Below are positions 36,131 to 45,247 of a stretch of DNA of 64,000 bases, piece after piece; within the stretch, counting starts at the first letter, position 1, and each line of letters starts with the position of its first letter. The translations under genes were made by a program, and so were the position numbers. The notes under the pieces were generated by a model. The model did no database searches. It was not told the origin of the DNA and worked only from the letters and a program-made list of their open reading frames with translations. Source of the stretch: Paenibacillus oralis (GTDB lineage Bacteria; Bacillota; Bacilli; Paenibacillales; Paenibacillaceae); NCBI RefSeq assembly GCF_003863965.1, contig NZ_RRCN01000001.1, forward strand, positions 1,622,702-1,686,701. The letters run 5' to 3'.

Positions 36131-37570
36131 TTAAGGCTTACTAAAAAGCAGCGTATAATACATCGGATAATCGCTGTTACCGGTTCCTTCCGCAGCCCCG
36201 ACCCCGAGCATCGTAAACTTGCCGCTCAGCATTTCCGCCCCGCTGCTCTTTTTGTTGACCCATTCGTAATAGACAGCAATCGCGTCGGCATTACCTACCC
36301 GAATGTTTTCGCCCCGGTTCCGATAGTCCCCCAAACCTTGGGCGATTAACCGCTCTTCGAGCGTTTGTCCGTCCGGAGTTTCGACCCCTACGTAATTCCG
36401 CTTGGCCATATCCTGACTGTGCAGTCTGGCTGCGGCTGCAAACTCTTCATTCCATACCAAGGGGCCTAGAACTCCTCTTTTGACTCGGGCCGTATTCGCC
36501 AAATCAAACATCTCACGCTCCAGAGCATCCAGCGGCACCGAAAATAAAGCGGTTTTGGCCGTTAACGCGTCAACGTAGCTCCGATCCATCCATAACGCCC
36601 CATCGACAAACTCTTTACCGATAGATTCCCCACGTTCGTTATTCTTGTATAAGTGCAGGTAGCTCCCATTAGGTCGGTAAACCAGTTCATAATCCGATAC
36701 ATGCTCCGGCTCCCCCCACAGATCACCCGCCCGGTCCAGCAAGCCATCAAGCCCATTCGCATTCCCGTCACCGAACTGCCACTCTCCACCATTGGAAAAT
36801 AACGCAACAACCCGGTTATCCGTGAGGCCGATTTGTTTGTAACACTGATAATTCCGGTTGTAGACGTACCACTCCATGCCGGAAGAAGCAGCGTCTTTGC
36901 GATCCGGTTTGCCGAGCAACTCCGTTACCTTTGATTCCGCATCGCCTAGTCCAAGGCCGTTCAAACTTATTCCCGATGCCGTTCCTTCGGGGCCGCTCAA
37001 AACCGCGCAGGGCTGTGCTTTTTCCAATCGATATAGAAACGTGACAGCCTCTGCCCGGGTCAGTTTATCACCGAAAGCAAACGCCGCCTCTTCACCAGAC
37101 TTGCCTTCGGCGATCTCTTGGGTAAACATCCATAGGACCGCTCTTTGTTCCGGCAAAGATTGTCCGGCAAGGGCAGCTAACAAACGGGCGGCTTGACCGC
37201 GGGTAACAGGAGCGTCTGGCTGATGTTCCACCGGCCAATCTGCCTTGGTGGCATAAGCGTAATAAGGAGCGTATTCAGGTTCGCCCTCCTCAAGTTCATC
37301 CAAGGGCAGCTCCGGATAAGCGCGAAATATCATCCCCAGAAATTCCGCTTCCGACACAAACTGGGAGGGACGAAACGAACCATCGGAAAACCCTGTAGCC
37401 ACCCCGTTAATTTTAGACCACCGAACAGCCTGGAAAGCCCAATGGGACCTTGGTATATCGGTATAGTCATCACTTCTTGCTCCTTCCGCCTGCCTCGGTC
37501 CCATCGTCGCCGCCCCTGCCGCTACGACGATCACTAAACAAAACACCAATCGCATCATCCGTCTAAACAC
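36131..37570 (-). CDS. Secreted SLH- and CAP-domain protein
   Basis: A 479-residue exported protein. The signal peptide (residues 1-30, MRLVFCLVIVVAAGAA, AEGA cleavage) is followed by about three SLH motifs (about 35-185; DIPRSHWAFQAVRWSKINGVATGFSDGSFRP and APVTRGQAARLLAAL), which bind secondary cell-wall polymer. A CAP-associated domain spans about 200-335 and a C-terminal CAP/SCP domain about 350-475 (FDLANTARVKRGVLGPLVWN, AAARLHSQDMAKRNYV, RGENI). This resembles the CwlO-linked/YlbC-type CAP proteins of sporeformers. It lies between htrA and the CxxH/CxxC gene, places normally adjacent. Confidence 0.88.
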   Translation of the reverse strand: MFRRMMRLVFCLVIVVAAGAATMGPRQAEGARSDDYTDIPRSHWAFQAVRWSKINGVATGFSDGSFRPSQFVSEAEFLGMIFRAYPELPLDELEEGEPEYAPYYAYATKADWPVEHQPDAPVTRGQAARLLAALAGQSLPEQRAVLWMFTQEIAEGKSGEEAAFAFGDKLTRAEAVTFLYRLEKAQPCAVLSGPEGTASGISLNGLGLGDAESKVTELLGKPDRKDAASSGMEWYVYNRNYQCYKQIGLTDNRVVALFSNGGEWQFGDGNANGLDGLLDRAGDLWGEPEHVSDYELVYRPNGSYLHLYKNNERGESIGKEFVDGALWMDRSYVDALTAKTALFSVPLDALEREMFDLANTARVKRGVLGPLVWNEEFAAAARLHSQDMAKRNYVGVETPDGQTLEERLIAQGLGDYRNRGENIRVGNADAIAVYYEWVNKKSSGAEMLSGKFTMLGVGAAEGTGNSDYPMYYTLLFSKP

Positions 37571-37753
37571 AGCTTACAGTTCACCCTCATTCCATAGAAT
37601 TACATCCACACCTATATTCTAATGGAATTAGAGGATTCCTCTGTATCTCTTGTCACTTATCTGCATCGCTTGTCAACCCATTGATCTGCTACGGCTTTCC
37701 TGATGTAACGGAATCTTCATCGTTCCTGCGGCTATAAGCCTTGGGAAATTCAA

Positions 37754-39007
37754 TTATTTATCTTCAAGCCCTGCATCAATCTCCGCGTCCGACGGCTTGT
37801 CGGAGAGCTTCATCGTAACGCTCTGCAGCTTGCCGTCCCGGTAGTAGCTCACCTGCAAATCGTCGCTGATCTTCTTATTTTCATAGAGATAACGGCGCAG
37901 TTCCATCGTCGATTGGATCGGCTGCTTATCGAGCTGAATGATCACGTCGTTCAACTTCAGCCCCGCTTCCAGCGCCGGCCCATGGGCCTCCAGTACAATG
38001 ACGCCCTCGGTGACGTGGCTCGGCAGCTTCAAATCTTGACGCTGCTCGTCAGTGATCGGCGAATACGGATTATCCAGATCGAGCGTATACACGCCTATAT
38101 AAGGACGGACGACTTTGCCGTGCAGCAGCAGATCATCAACCGTCTTCATCACATCGTTCACCGGAATGGCAAAACCCAGCCCCTCCACACCGGTGTCGGC
38201 GATTTTCATCGTATTGATCCCGATCAGCCGCCCGTCCAGATCCACCAGCGCCCCGCCGCTATTGCCCTCATTGATGGCCGCGTCGGTCTGGATCACTTCC
38301 TGCTCCCAATCGTAAACCCCGTCTTGATTCAGCGAGACCGGAATCATCCGGTTCGTATAACTTACGATGCCGGACGTCAGCGTGCCCCCCAGCCCGAGCG
38401 GATTGCCGACAGCAATGACCGTCTCCCCGGCGCGAAGCTTGTTGGAATCGCCGATGTCGATCACCGTATGGATTCCTTTATCGTCAATCTCCAGCACCGC
38501 GATATCATTAATCGAGTCCTGGCCGGTAACTTTGGCCTTGTGCGAAATTCCGTCGCTCGTCACCACTTCCAGGTCCTCGGAACCGCTAATGACATGCGTA
38601 TTGGTTATAATGTAAGCCTTGCCTTTCTCTTTCTTGAAAATCACGCCCGAACCGAGCGCCGCCCGCTCGGGTTCCTCGTGCGACAGCTCGCTGTGGTTCA
38701 GGATACTGACCACCGCCGGAGCCGCCTTGCCCGCGGCCCAGCTGATCCGATCGAACGGATCTGTAGGTTTCGGGGCCGCCCCTGTTGAAGCGTCACCCCT
38801 GGAGGTAGAGGAATGAAGACCCACAATAAAGCTAAACAACAAAACGGCGACAACCGCGCTCAACACGGAAGAGATCAATGAGATTTGCAGCGTGGACAAC
38901 CCTTGCCCGCGCCGTATCTCCAGCCAACGTCGTTTACCGCCCTCGGACATGCGCAAGCGTCGACCCGGCACTTTCGTTGAATAAAAATCATCGTCAAACA
39001 ATCCCAT
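37754..39007 (-). CDS. HtrA/DegP-like membrane serine protease (S1C)
   Basis: 417 residues from MGLFDDDFY (39007; GGAGGGAGAG RBS). The upstream in-frame ATG at 39025 lies within that RBS stretch. It has a cytosolic N-terminus, one TM helix (about 43-65), a trypsin-like domain with His in NTHVISG, Asp in NDIAVLEI and Ser in NEGNSGGAL, and one PDZ domain (about 310-400). It degrades misfolded envelope proteins under secretion or heat stress. It normally follows yycJ directly; here about 23 kb separate them. Confidence 0.93.
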   Translation of the reverse strand: MGLFDDDFYSTKVPGRRLRMSEGGKRRWLEIRRGQGLSTLQISLISSVLSAVVAVLLFSFIVGLHSSTSRGDASTGAAPKPTDPFDRISWAAGKAAPAVVSILNHSELSHEEPERAALGSGVIFKKEKGKAYIITNTHVISGSEDLEVVTSDGISHKAKVTGQDSINDIAVLEIDDKGIHTVIDIGDSNKLRAGETVIAVGNPLGLGGTLTSGIVSYTNRMIPVSLNQDGVYDWEQEVIQTDAAINEGNSGGALVDLDGRLIGINTMKIADTGVEGLGFAIPVNDVMKTVDDLLLHGKVVRPYIGVYTLDLDNPYSPITDEQRQDLKLPSHVTEGVIVLEAHGPALEAGLKLNDVIIQLDKQPIQSTMELRRYLYENKKISDDLQVSYYRDGKLQSVTMKLSDKPSDAEIDAGLEDK

Positions 39008-39351
39008 CGTACTCTCTCCCTCCATACTCTATCCCTGATCTCGCCGCCATGTTCTTTGATCTGTTTTACGCAAAACAAAGGTCCCCTTCAACTGTATGCC
39101 GGTACGGCAAAACCATATGTCAGGCATGCATCATTTACTCTGACGCCGCGCTGAGCTTATGAGTTGCTGCCATCACGGGATGTTTGGCAATTTTTTCTTT
39201 AAATTAGGAATGTTTGACTGCGTTACGGACTACACTATAGTAAAGCGATAGATTGATAGATTTATTTTACCATATTTTGATGGCACGGAAGCCTTTTTCT
39301 ATCAGGTAATTTTCGGATTTTCGCCTTAACTTAAAACTTGAGGAGGTACCT

Positions 39352-39561
39352 ATGGATTCCTATTATTCTTCGCCCATGAACGAAGTGAACGTTTTGGCCA
39401 AACTCGCCGACATGAAGGAGGATCATTACCACCAGCTGGTGACTCTCAGCGCGATTATCGAACTGTTGACGGAAAAAGGGATTTTAACGCGCGAAGAAAT
39501 CGAGAAAAAAGCGCTGGAAATCGACGAGTTTATGACCCCTCCGCCCTATCCCTCCGTTTAG
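39352..39561 (+). CDS. Small acidic protein of unknown function
   Basis: A 69-residue protein with a perfect RBS (GAGGAGGTACC) before ATG. It is mostly helical, with NVLAKLADMKEDHYHQLVTL and LLTEKGILTREEIEKKALEI, the latter like the short helical hairpin at the end of nitrile hydratase alpha/SHOCT-type peptides. It ends in a Pro-rich tail. It is divergent from htrA across a 344-bp gap with AT-rich promoter-like sequence and no other gene. Probably real, role unknown. Confidence 0.7.
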   Translation: MDSYYSSPMNEVNVLAKLADMKEDHYHQLVTLSAIIELLTEKGILTREEIEKKALEIDEFMTPPPYPSV

Positions 39562-39702
39562 GCGGCTCCCTGGTAGGGGGCTTCTGTTCCTCTTTTATAA
39601 TATAAGCCTTTTGTTTTTGGCGGACGTTCCGCAGGGCTTGTTATACTAATGTTAACAAAAAAATTCCAGGGAATGGAAAATCCGCCGCAAGGAGAAATCG
39701 AA

Positions 39703-40746
39703 ATGAAGGTTAGTATTTTTGACGTGGCCAAAAAATCGGGGCTTTCGGTCGTTACCGTATCCCGCGTGCTGAACGGGGTGGAAACCGTGCGGGAGAAAAA
39801 CCGGCAGAAGGTGCTCGAAGCGATAAAGGAGCTGGATTACCGCCCGAATGCGGCCGCCCGCAGCCTCGCCAGCGGTAAAACCGGCATAATCGGCGTAATC
39901 GTGACGACGCTGCACGACCCTTTTTTCGATGCGGTGGTCAAAGAGTTGAATGAAGTGCTGGCACTGCACGGGTACTATTTAGCCGTCTCGGTTTCGACCG
40001 GGATCGGCGAAGGCGGCAATCATTACCTGATTCAGGAGGACCGGGTTGACGGCCTGATCCTCCTCTCGCCGGTAGAGGAAGACAATTTTATTTTGGAGCT
40101 GAAGCGGCGCGGCATCCCGTATGTACTGATCGATCATCAAAAGCCGGAAAACGACGCTTTTTCCGTGACGGTCGACAATTTCAAAGGCGGATATGCGGCG
40201 ACCCGGCATCTACTCGAGCTTGGCCGCACCTCCATCGCCCATCTGTGCGGTCAGGAGGTGTTCCGCAGCACGCGGGAGCGGCGCGGCGGCTTTATGCTGG
40301 CGCTGGAAGAGCAAGGGCTTGAGCCGTTCGACGTCGTGTACGGCGATTTCGATATCGCCTTCGGTTACAAGACGTGCCAGCGCTGGCTGCGCGAAGGCAA
40401 GCTGCCTGGGGCCGTGTTTGCCGGCGACGACAACATCGCCCTCGGCGTCGTGAACGCCCTGATGGAGGCCGGCGTTTCCGTGCCGGAGCAGGTCGCGGTC
40501 GTCGGCTACGACGATCACTACATCGCTTCCCGGCTCCGCCCTCACATGACCAGCGTCCGCCAGCCCGCCGACAAAATCGCGCTGGCCGCCGCCGACATGC
40601 TGCTGAAACGCATCGACGGCAAAATAAAACGCGGCGCCAGCCAGCGGATCGACCCGGAGTTGATCGTCCGTGAGACGACAGCCAACAAGGAGTTCCTGCC
40701 GAGCTTTTTCCGGAAGGAAGCGGCAGCAACGAAGGAAGTTGACTAA
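39703..40746 (+). CDS. LacI-family transcriptional regulator
   Basis: 347 residues from MKVSIFDVAKKSGLSVVTVS (39703, AAGGAGAAATC RBS; the ATG at 39649 is rejected). HTH at 2-25 and hinge to 60 (YRPNAAARSLASGKT), then a periplasmic-binding-protein-like sensor domain (GIIGVIVTTLHDPFF; GYDDHYIASRLRPHMTSVRQP). A typical sugar-responsive repressor. No transporter is adjacent, so the regulon is unknown; the GH4 gene 1.4 kb downstream on the same strand is one candidate. Confidence 0.92.
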   Translation: MKVSIFDVAKKSGLSVVTVSRVLNGVETVREKNRQKVLEAIKELDYRPNAAARSLASGKTGIIGVIVTTLHDPFFDAVVKELNEVLALHGYYLAVSVSTGIGEGGNHYLIQEDRVDGLILLSPVEEDNFILELKRRGIPYVLIDHQKPENDAFSVTVDNFKGGYAATRHLLELGRTSIAHLCGQEVFRSTRERRGGFMLALEEQGLEPFDVVYGDFDIAFGYKTCQRWLREGKLPGAVFAGDDNIALGVVNALMEAGVSVPEQVAVVGYDDHYIASRLRPHMTSVRQPADKIALAAADMLLKRIDGKIKRGASQRIDPELIVRETTANKEFLPSFFRKEAAATKEVD

Positions 40747-40808
40747 TACTTAAAGCATGATGCGATCACCCTTTAAATGTGCATTGGTTCATTTCCCCCA
40801 AATGCACA

Positions 40809-41002
40809 TAAAGGAAAAAAATGTCGTTATTCCTGCGATTCCCCTATTCAAAGAGAAATAGAGGAATTTTATGTCGTTATTTACTCAAAGCGCTAGGATA
40901 TCCCCGTGTTCTAGTCCATTCCTAGGATAATAAGGACAAAAAATTCCGCTAATGGGGATGAACATGCTCATTTCCGGATAATAAGAACATAATATTCCGC
41001 TA
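40809..41002. repeat. Quadripartite inverted repeat, family B
   Basis: Four 27-bp motif copies (TAGCGGAA ... TGTCSTTATT): forward at 40809 and 40859, reverse at 40925 and 40976, giving spacings 50, 66 and 51. The motif is unrelated to family A but the layout of two forward plus two reverse units at about 50 bp is the same. It lies between lacI and the convergent araC gene, just before a hairpin at 41064. No coding potential. Confidence 0.8.
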
Positions 41003-41063
41003 TTTTTAAAGGCCACAGTTGGTTGGTTCCAGTACCCGGCCTTGCAAACACCGTTTCTAGAGT

Positions 41064-41088
41064 GGGATCCCGCTTCGGGGCCCTTTTT
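41064..41088. terminator. Bidirectional terminator between lacI and araC
   Basis: GGGATCCCG, loop CTTC, GGGGCCC then TTTTTG on the plus strand. The convergent araC stop is 53 bp away. Confidence 0.6.
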
Positions 41089-41140
41089 GCATGGCTCACT
41101 TAAATAAGCGAGCTCCTTCCCACGTCCTTCCCCGCCTCCT

Positions 41141-42004
41141 TCACCCCAACATCCCCTGCTCCCTTCGATACCCCTGCGGTGAGATGCCCTTGACCTTCTT
41201 GAACACGCGGCCGAAATGCGTTCCGCTCTGGTAGCCGACGCGGTAGGCGATCTCCGTCACCGGAAGCTCCGTCTCCCGCAGCAGCCTGCAAGCCTGCTCG
41301 ATCCGGACGCGATTAATATAGGCGACCAGCGTCATCCCCGTCACCCGGGGAAATATGTGGCTAAGGTAATACGGGCTAAGGTGGAACCGGCCGGCAAGCC
41401 CGCTTAGGCTAAGGTTCTCCTCGTAATGAGCGGTGATGTACTTGGCCACCTCGGCGATTTCGCGGTAAGGCCGCTTCCCCGCCTCCGCTTCCCCATCATC
41501 AACGGGACGGTTTTCCGCCAAGCGTACCAGGTTTAGCAACAGTTCCGACAAAAGAAGCCGGCAATAATCCTCGTACCCGGTCTCCCTCCGGCTTTGTTCG
41601 GCAAGCATCCGGGAGAACAGAGGCTGCATGAAATTTTGTTCTTCCGCGGTTAGCCGCACCACGGGATAATCCTCGAACAGGCGGTTGATCTCCCCTTCCC
41701 TGCCCGGCAGATAACCGGCGAACGCTTCCGTGCGAAAATTGATCAGAATCCGCTCATGAGGCTGCGACAGCCTGCCGGAGGGCGAAGTTTTGTGCAGCAC
41801 GTCCATCGGGATCAGCACCACATCGCCGCCGCGGATATGATACGTTTGATTTTTGATAAAATAGCAGCGTTCCCCGGACACCAAATAGTAGATTTCCCAG
41901 GCATCGTGAAAATGCTCCCCGACCATGGTAAACCGGCCCGGCTGCCTGACCGCTTCGATCGTGAAATGACGCTCGATGGGCTCGAGCTGTCCTTCGATAT
42001 TCAT
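41141..42004 (-). CDS. AraC-family regulator with cupin sensor
   Basis: 287 residues from MNIEGQLEPIERHF (42004; GGGGGAG RBS); the longer in-frame start at 42112 lies in the promoter region of the divergent GH4 gene. The N-terminal cupin (about 20-130; GEHFHDAWEIYYLVSGERCYF) is followed by a C-terminal double HTH (about 185-280; LSGLAGRFHLSPYYLSHIF, EIAYRVGYQSGTHFGRVFK). It is divergent from the GH4 gene, so it probably activates it in response to a sugar acid. Confidence 0.92.
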   Translation of the reverse strand: MNIEGQLEPIERHFTIEAVRQPGRFTMVGEHFHDAWEIYYLVSGERCYFIKNQTYHIRGGDVVLIPMDVLHKTSPSGRLSQPHERILINFRTEAFAGYLPGREGEINRLFEDYPVVRLTAEEQNFMQPLFSRMLAEQSRRETGYEDYCRLLLSELLLNLVRLAENRPVDDGEAEAGKRPYREIAEVAKYITAHYEENLSLSGLAGRFHLSPYYLSHIFPRVTGMTLVAYINRVRIEQACRLLRETELPVTEIAYRVGYQSGTHFGRVFKKVKGISPQGYRREQGMLG

Positions 42005-42159
42005 CCCGGTTCTCCCCCTGCCGCAGGTGAATTTACTTCCCCAGTCCATTTCAGCAAAAAATGTAGAATCCGGCGACCAATTCAGCAATAATCGTGCTGT
42101 AATCGCTCTCATTTTGTTCTATCGTAATTGTAACACAACACGAAGGAGTGAATAAATCA

Positions 42160-43554
42160 ATGGATTTGAAAATCGCTTATATCGGGGGCGGATCGCGCGG
42201 CTGGGCCTGGGGTTTGATGAGCGACCTGGCTTTGGAGCCGGCGCTTTCGGGGACCGTTGCTTTGTACGATATCAACTTGGCGGCCGCCAAAGCCAATGAG
42301 CAAATCGGCAACCAGCTGCTGGAGCATCCCGAGGCCGTCGGCCGCTGGCGCTACGAAGCGGTAGAGACGCTGCCGGAAGCGCTGAAAGGAGCCGATTTCG
42401 TCATCATCTCGATTTTGCCCGGCACCTTCGCCGAGATGCAGTCGGACGTTCATGCGCCTGAAGCTTACGGCGTATATCAGTCCGTCGGCGACACCGTCGG
42501 CCCGGGCGGCGCCATCCGCGCGCTGCGCAGCATCCCGATGTACGCCGAAATCGCCGCCGCCATCCGCGACCACGCACCAAGCGCCTGGGTCATCAACTAC
42601 ACCAACCCGATGAGCGTGCTGACCCGCACGTTGTATGAAGTGTTCCCGGGCATCAAAGCGTTCGGCTGCTGCCATGAGGTGTTCGGCACCCAGTCCCTGC
42701 TCGCCGAAATGCTTAAGAATATGCAAGGCATCGAAGACGTACGGCGTCAGGACATCGAGGTGAATGTGCTCGGCATCAACCACTTCACCTGGCTCGATCG
42801 CGCTTCTTACCGGGGCACCAACCTATTCCCGCTTTATCGTGAATTTGCGGTGAAATACGCCGCGGAAGGGTTCAGCGGCCACGCCGATAAAGACCACTGG
42901 ATCAACAACAGCTTCTCCTCCGCCAACCGGATCCATTTCGATTTGTTCCTCCGGTTTGGCCTGATCGCCGCCGCCGGGGACCGCCATCTCGCCGAATTCC
43001 TGCCAAACACCTGGTACTTGCGCGATCCCGAACACGTCAAACGCTGGAAGTTCGGCTTAACCACCGTCTCCTGGCGGACCGATAACCAGAAAAAACTATT
43101 GGATCGCAGCAGCCGCCTCGTCTCCGGTGAAGAGGCATTTACGCTGAAAAACAGCGGTGAAGAGGGCATCGCCATGCTGCGCAGCCTGACCGGGGCCAGC
43201 GGGCCGATAGTGACCAACGTCAACCTGCCGAACCGCGGCCAAGTGGCTTCGCTGCCGCTGGGGGCCGTCGTCGAGACCAACGCCGTGTTCAGCGCGGACA
43301 GCGTGCAGCCGGTATTGGCCGGCAGCCTGCCGGACGACATCAACAACCTGGTCATCCGCCACGTTTACAACCAGGAAGCGCTGGTCAAAGCCTCGCTGAA
43401 CCATAACCGGGAGCTGGCGCTGCGGGCGTTCACGAACGATCCCCTGCTCTCCGCCCTAACGCCGGAGCAAGCGGAGGAGCTTTTCGTGACCATGCTGAAC
43501 AACACCAAGGCCTATTTGCCGGATTGGCTGTTGGAACCGTACGTAAAGGCCTGA
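42160..43554 (+). CDS. GH4 glycosidase, probable alpha-galacturonidase (LplD-like)
   Basis: 464 residues from MDLKIAYIGGGSRGW (42160, GAAGGAGTG RBS). The N-terminal Rossmann fold binds NAD+; the metal site is CHEV at 171-174 with N207-H208 in GINHFTW. GH4 enzymes use NAD+ and Mn2+ in a redox-elimination mechanism. The residues after the metal-binding Cys track substrate, and CHEV is the motif described for alpha-galacturonidases such as B. subtilis LplD, against CHSV in alpha-galactosidases. So it probably cleaves galacturonide oligomers from pectin. Cytosolic; no transporter lies next to it. The divergent AraC gene is the likely regulator. Confidence 0.88.
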   Translation: MDLKIAYIGGGSRGWAWGLMSDLALEPALSGTVALYDINLAAAKANEQIGNQLLEHPEAVGRWRYEAVETLPEALKGADFVIISILPGTFAEMQSDVHAPEAYGVYQSVGDTVGPGGAIRALRSIPMYAEIAAAIRDHAPSAWVINYTNPMSVLTRTLYEVFPGIKAFGCCHEVFGTQSLLAEMLKNMQGIEDVRRQDIEVNVLGINHFTWLDRASYRGTNLFPLYREFAVKYAAEGFSGHADKDHWINNSFSSANRIHFDLFLRFGLIAAAGDRHLAEFLPNTWYLRDPEHVKRWKFGLTTVSWRTDNQKKLLDRSSRLVSGEEAFTLKNSGEEGIAMLRSLTGASGPIVTNVNLPNRGQVASLPLGAVVETNAVFSADSVQPVLAGSLPDDINNLVIRHVYNQEALVKASLNHNRELALRAFTNDPLLSALTPEQAEELFVTMLNNTKAYLPDWLLEPYVKA

Positions 43555-43761
43555 TGATCGCTCATTAATCGTAAAATAGGTGCACCTGCGGCTCCCGTGT
43601 TATTGCTTTTCCATGCATCCTATTCGGCTGCCTTTCTCCCATATAAAAGAGATTCCCAACCCTCTGCACTTTCTGTACAATCACAGATAGCGCTGGCAGC
43701 GAATCGCGAAATTTCTCGGGTGATTCCGAATATGGAGAACAATAACCGATGGGAGCCCAAT

Positions 43762-44674
43762 TAACGTATATATTACGCTTGTCGCCACCTCCGGCGTACT
43801 GTCCTTGTTTCTGGGCATTTACGCGTTCATCAACCGCAAAAACATACCATTCGCGCGGACCTTCCGCGATGTTCATTATTCCCCTCATCACGCTGCTTAT
43901 GGTGGCCACCAACGATGCGCTTCGAAAGCATGCGGGAAGGTGTCATTGTCCTGGACAGCGCCCAGCGGATCGTTGACTTCAATCAGGCTTGACCGGAATG
44001 ATGCCGGAGATCGGAAGCCGGTCGATTGGCCAGCCGCTGAGGAAAGCGTGGCTTGCCTTAACGGGTTCGGACTTCCCTGCGGTAGAAAATATCGACGGTA
44101 TGGGGAAGGAGCTGGGGTGGAAGGTTGGCGGGTTCATGCGGTTTTTTCTCGTGCGGTCCTCCTCCGTTCTCGGCAAAGGAGGCGAAACGCTGGGCACGCT
44201 GCTTCTACTGATCGACGTGACCGAGCAAAAAGCGCTTCAGGACGAGCTCGAGCGGCTCGCCTATGCCGACGGTTTGACCGGCATTGGCAACCGGGCGGAT
44301 TTTTTCAGACAGGGTCTGGCCCTGTTGGAGGAAGCGGCAGCGGCTGGAACGTGCTGCTCGTTCATTCTGTTTGATATCGATTTTTTCAAAAAAATCAACG
44401 ACACCTACGGCCATGAATCCGTGGACCACGCTCTGATGCATGTTGCCGAGGTGTGCAAGACTATTCTTCTGCCGGAGGCCTTGTTTGCCAGGTATGGCGG
44501 CGAGGAATTTATCATCGGCCTGCCGGGAGTTTCCATCCGGGAAGCCGGGGAAGTCGCGGAACGGCTCCGAACTGCTTTGGAAGGCGAACCGTTCGATACT
44601 GCTGGCGAGCGCCCTGAGCCCTTGGTTTATACATCGGCTCTTTTCTTTGCGGAAACCAAAATGCCGAACCTGTA
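43762..44674 (+). pseudogene. Broken membrane-bound diguanylate cyclase
   Basis: Pieces in order: one TM helix (INVYITLVATSGVLSLFLGIY, 43762 on); a shift to the last TM segment (MFIIPLITLLMVATND, about 43870); a shift to a PAS start (SMREGVIVLDSAQRIVDFNQ) ending in a stop at 43990; then 43989-44675 with TGMMPEIGSRSIGQ, the rest of the PAS domain and a GGDEF domain (FDIDFFKKINDTYGHESVD; RYGGEEF). The GGDEF site is intact (GGEEF) but the N-terminal 7TM sensor is mostly deleted and at least three frameshifts are present. The C-terminal frame could be translated from 44007, but no RBS is evident. Confidence 0.75.
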
Positions 44675-44812
44675 GTACTGATTAATGAGCTCGTCCAACC
44701 GCACGGATTGTTTCAAGACCAGAGCGTGACCGAGCCCGTAGATCATCTCTAATTGGACAAGCCTCTTTCGGGCTAATTCAATCCTTATTTTTAGTTTTTC
44801 GGGGCTTTCCAT
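44627..44812 (-). CDS. Spo0E-like aspartyl-phosphate phosphatase
   Basis: A 61-residue protein from ATG 44812 with TAGGAGGGAAA RBS. It is two helices, with the family motif VLKQSVRLDELINQYYR, the S-x-x-L-D signature loop of Spo0E phosphatases. Family members dephosphorylate Spo0A~P and delay sporulation. Its 3' end overlaps the end of the diguanylate-cyclase remnant on the other strand by 48 bp. Confidence 0.8.
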   Translation of the reverse strand: MESPEKLKIRIELARKRLVQLEMIYGLGHALVLKQSVRLDELINQYYRFGILVSAKKRADV

Positions 44813-44954
44813 CAACGATTTCCCTCCTACCGCCATCATTCTAATTTATGATGGTAAACTCCAAGGTATGGCCCGTTTGTCAGCAGTGAAACTTTCTTAC
44901 AGAGGGAGGAGGGAGTGAAAGAACATCGATCCGGAACTTGTTAAGCAATCCACG

Positions 44955-45137
44955 AAATGCAAAAGTGCATCTTATTTTCGCCCAAACACCCCGATCATAG
45001 CCCGCCAAATGCAAATGTGCAGTTCATTTCCGCTCAAAATTCTCTTTTTTATCAAATAGCCCCTTTTCAAATGTAGTTTTGCATTTCAATCGCCCTAGAG
45101 CGGTAATTTAGGGAAGATTGAATGCACTTTTGCAGTT
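44955..45137. repeat. Quadripartite inverted repeat, family C
   Basis: Four copies of a roughly 32-bp motif (AAATGCAAAAGTGCAT ... ATTT): forward at 44955 and 45007, reverse with 5' ends at 45086 and 45137, so within-pair spacings are 52 and 51 bp. The motif differs from families A and B but the layout is the same. It lies between the spo0E-like gene and the RRNPP peptide gene. No coding potential in 44813-45190. Confidence 0.75.
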
Positions 45138-45193
45138 GAATAAGTCAAGTTGGTGTTGTTCTTGCGAGTATAGAACTGCTAGGTTTCATTCAG

Positions 45194-45238
45194 ATAAAAA
45201 AAAGCTCCCCGGATTAAAAAATCCAAGAGCGCTTTTTC
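45194..45238 (-). terminator. Terminator of the RRNPP receptor-peptide operon
   Basis: On the minus strand AAAAGCGCTCTTGGATT pairs with AATCCGGGGAGCTTTT, then T-rich sequence, just after the peptide gene's stop at 45248. Confidence 0.75.
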
Positions 45239-45247
45239 CGTCTGAAA

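Noticed and set aside
40809-45137. CRISPR array interpretation of the regularly spaced repeats.
   Set aside because: Only four units per site, two of them inverted, and no cas genes. CRISPR repeats are direct.
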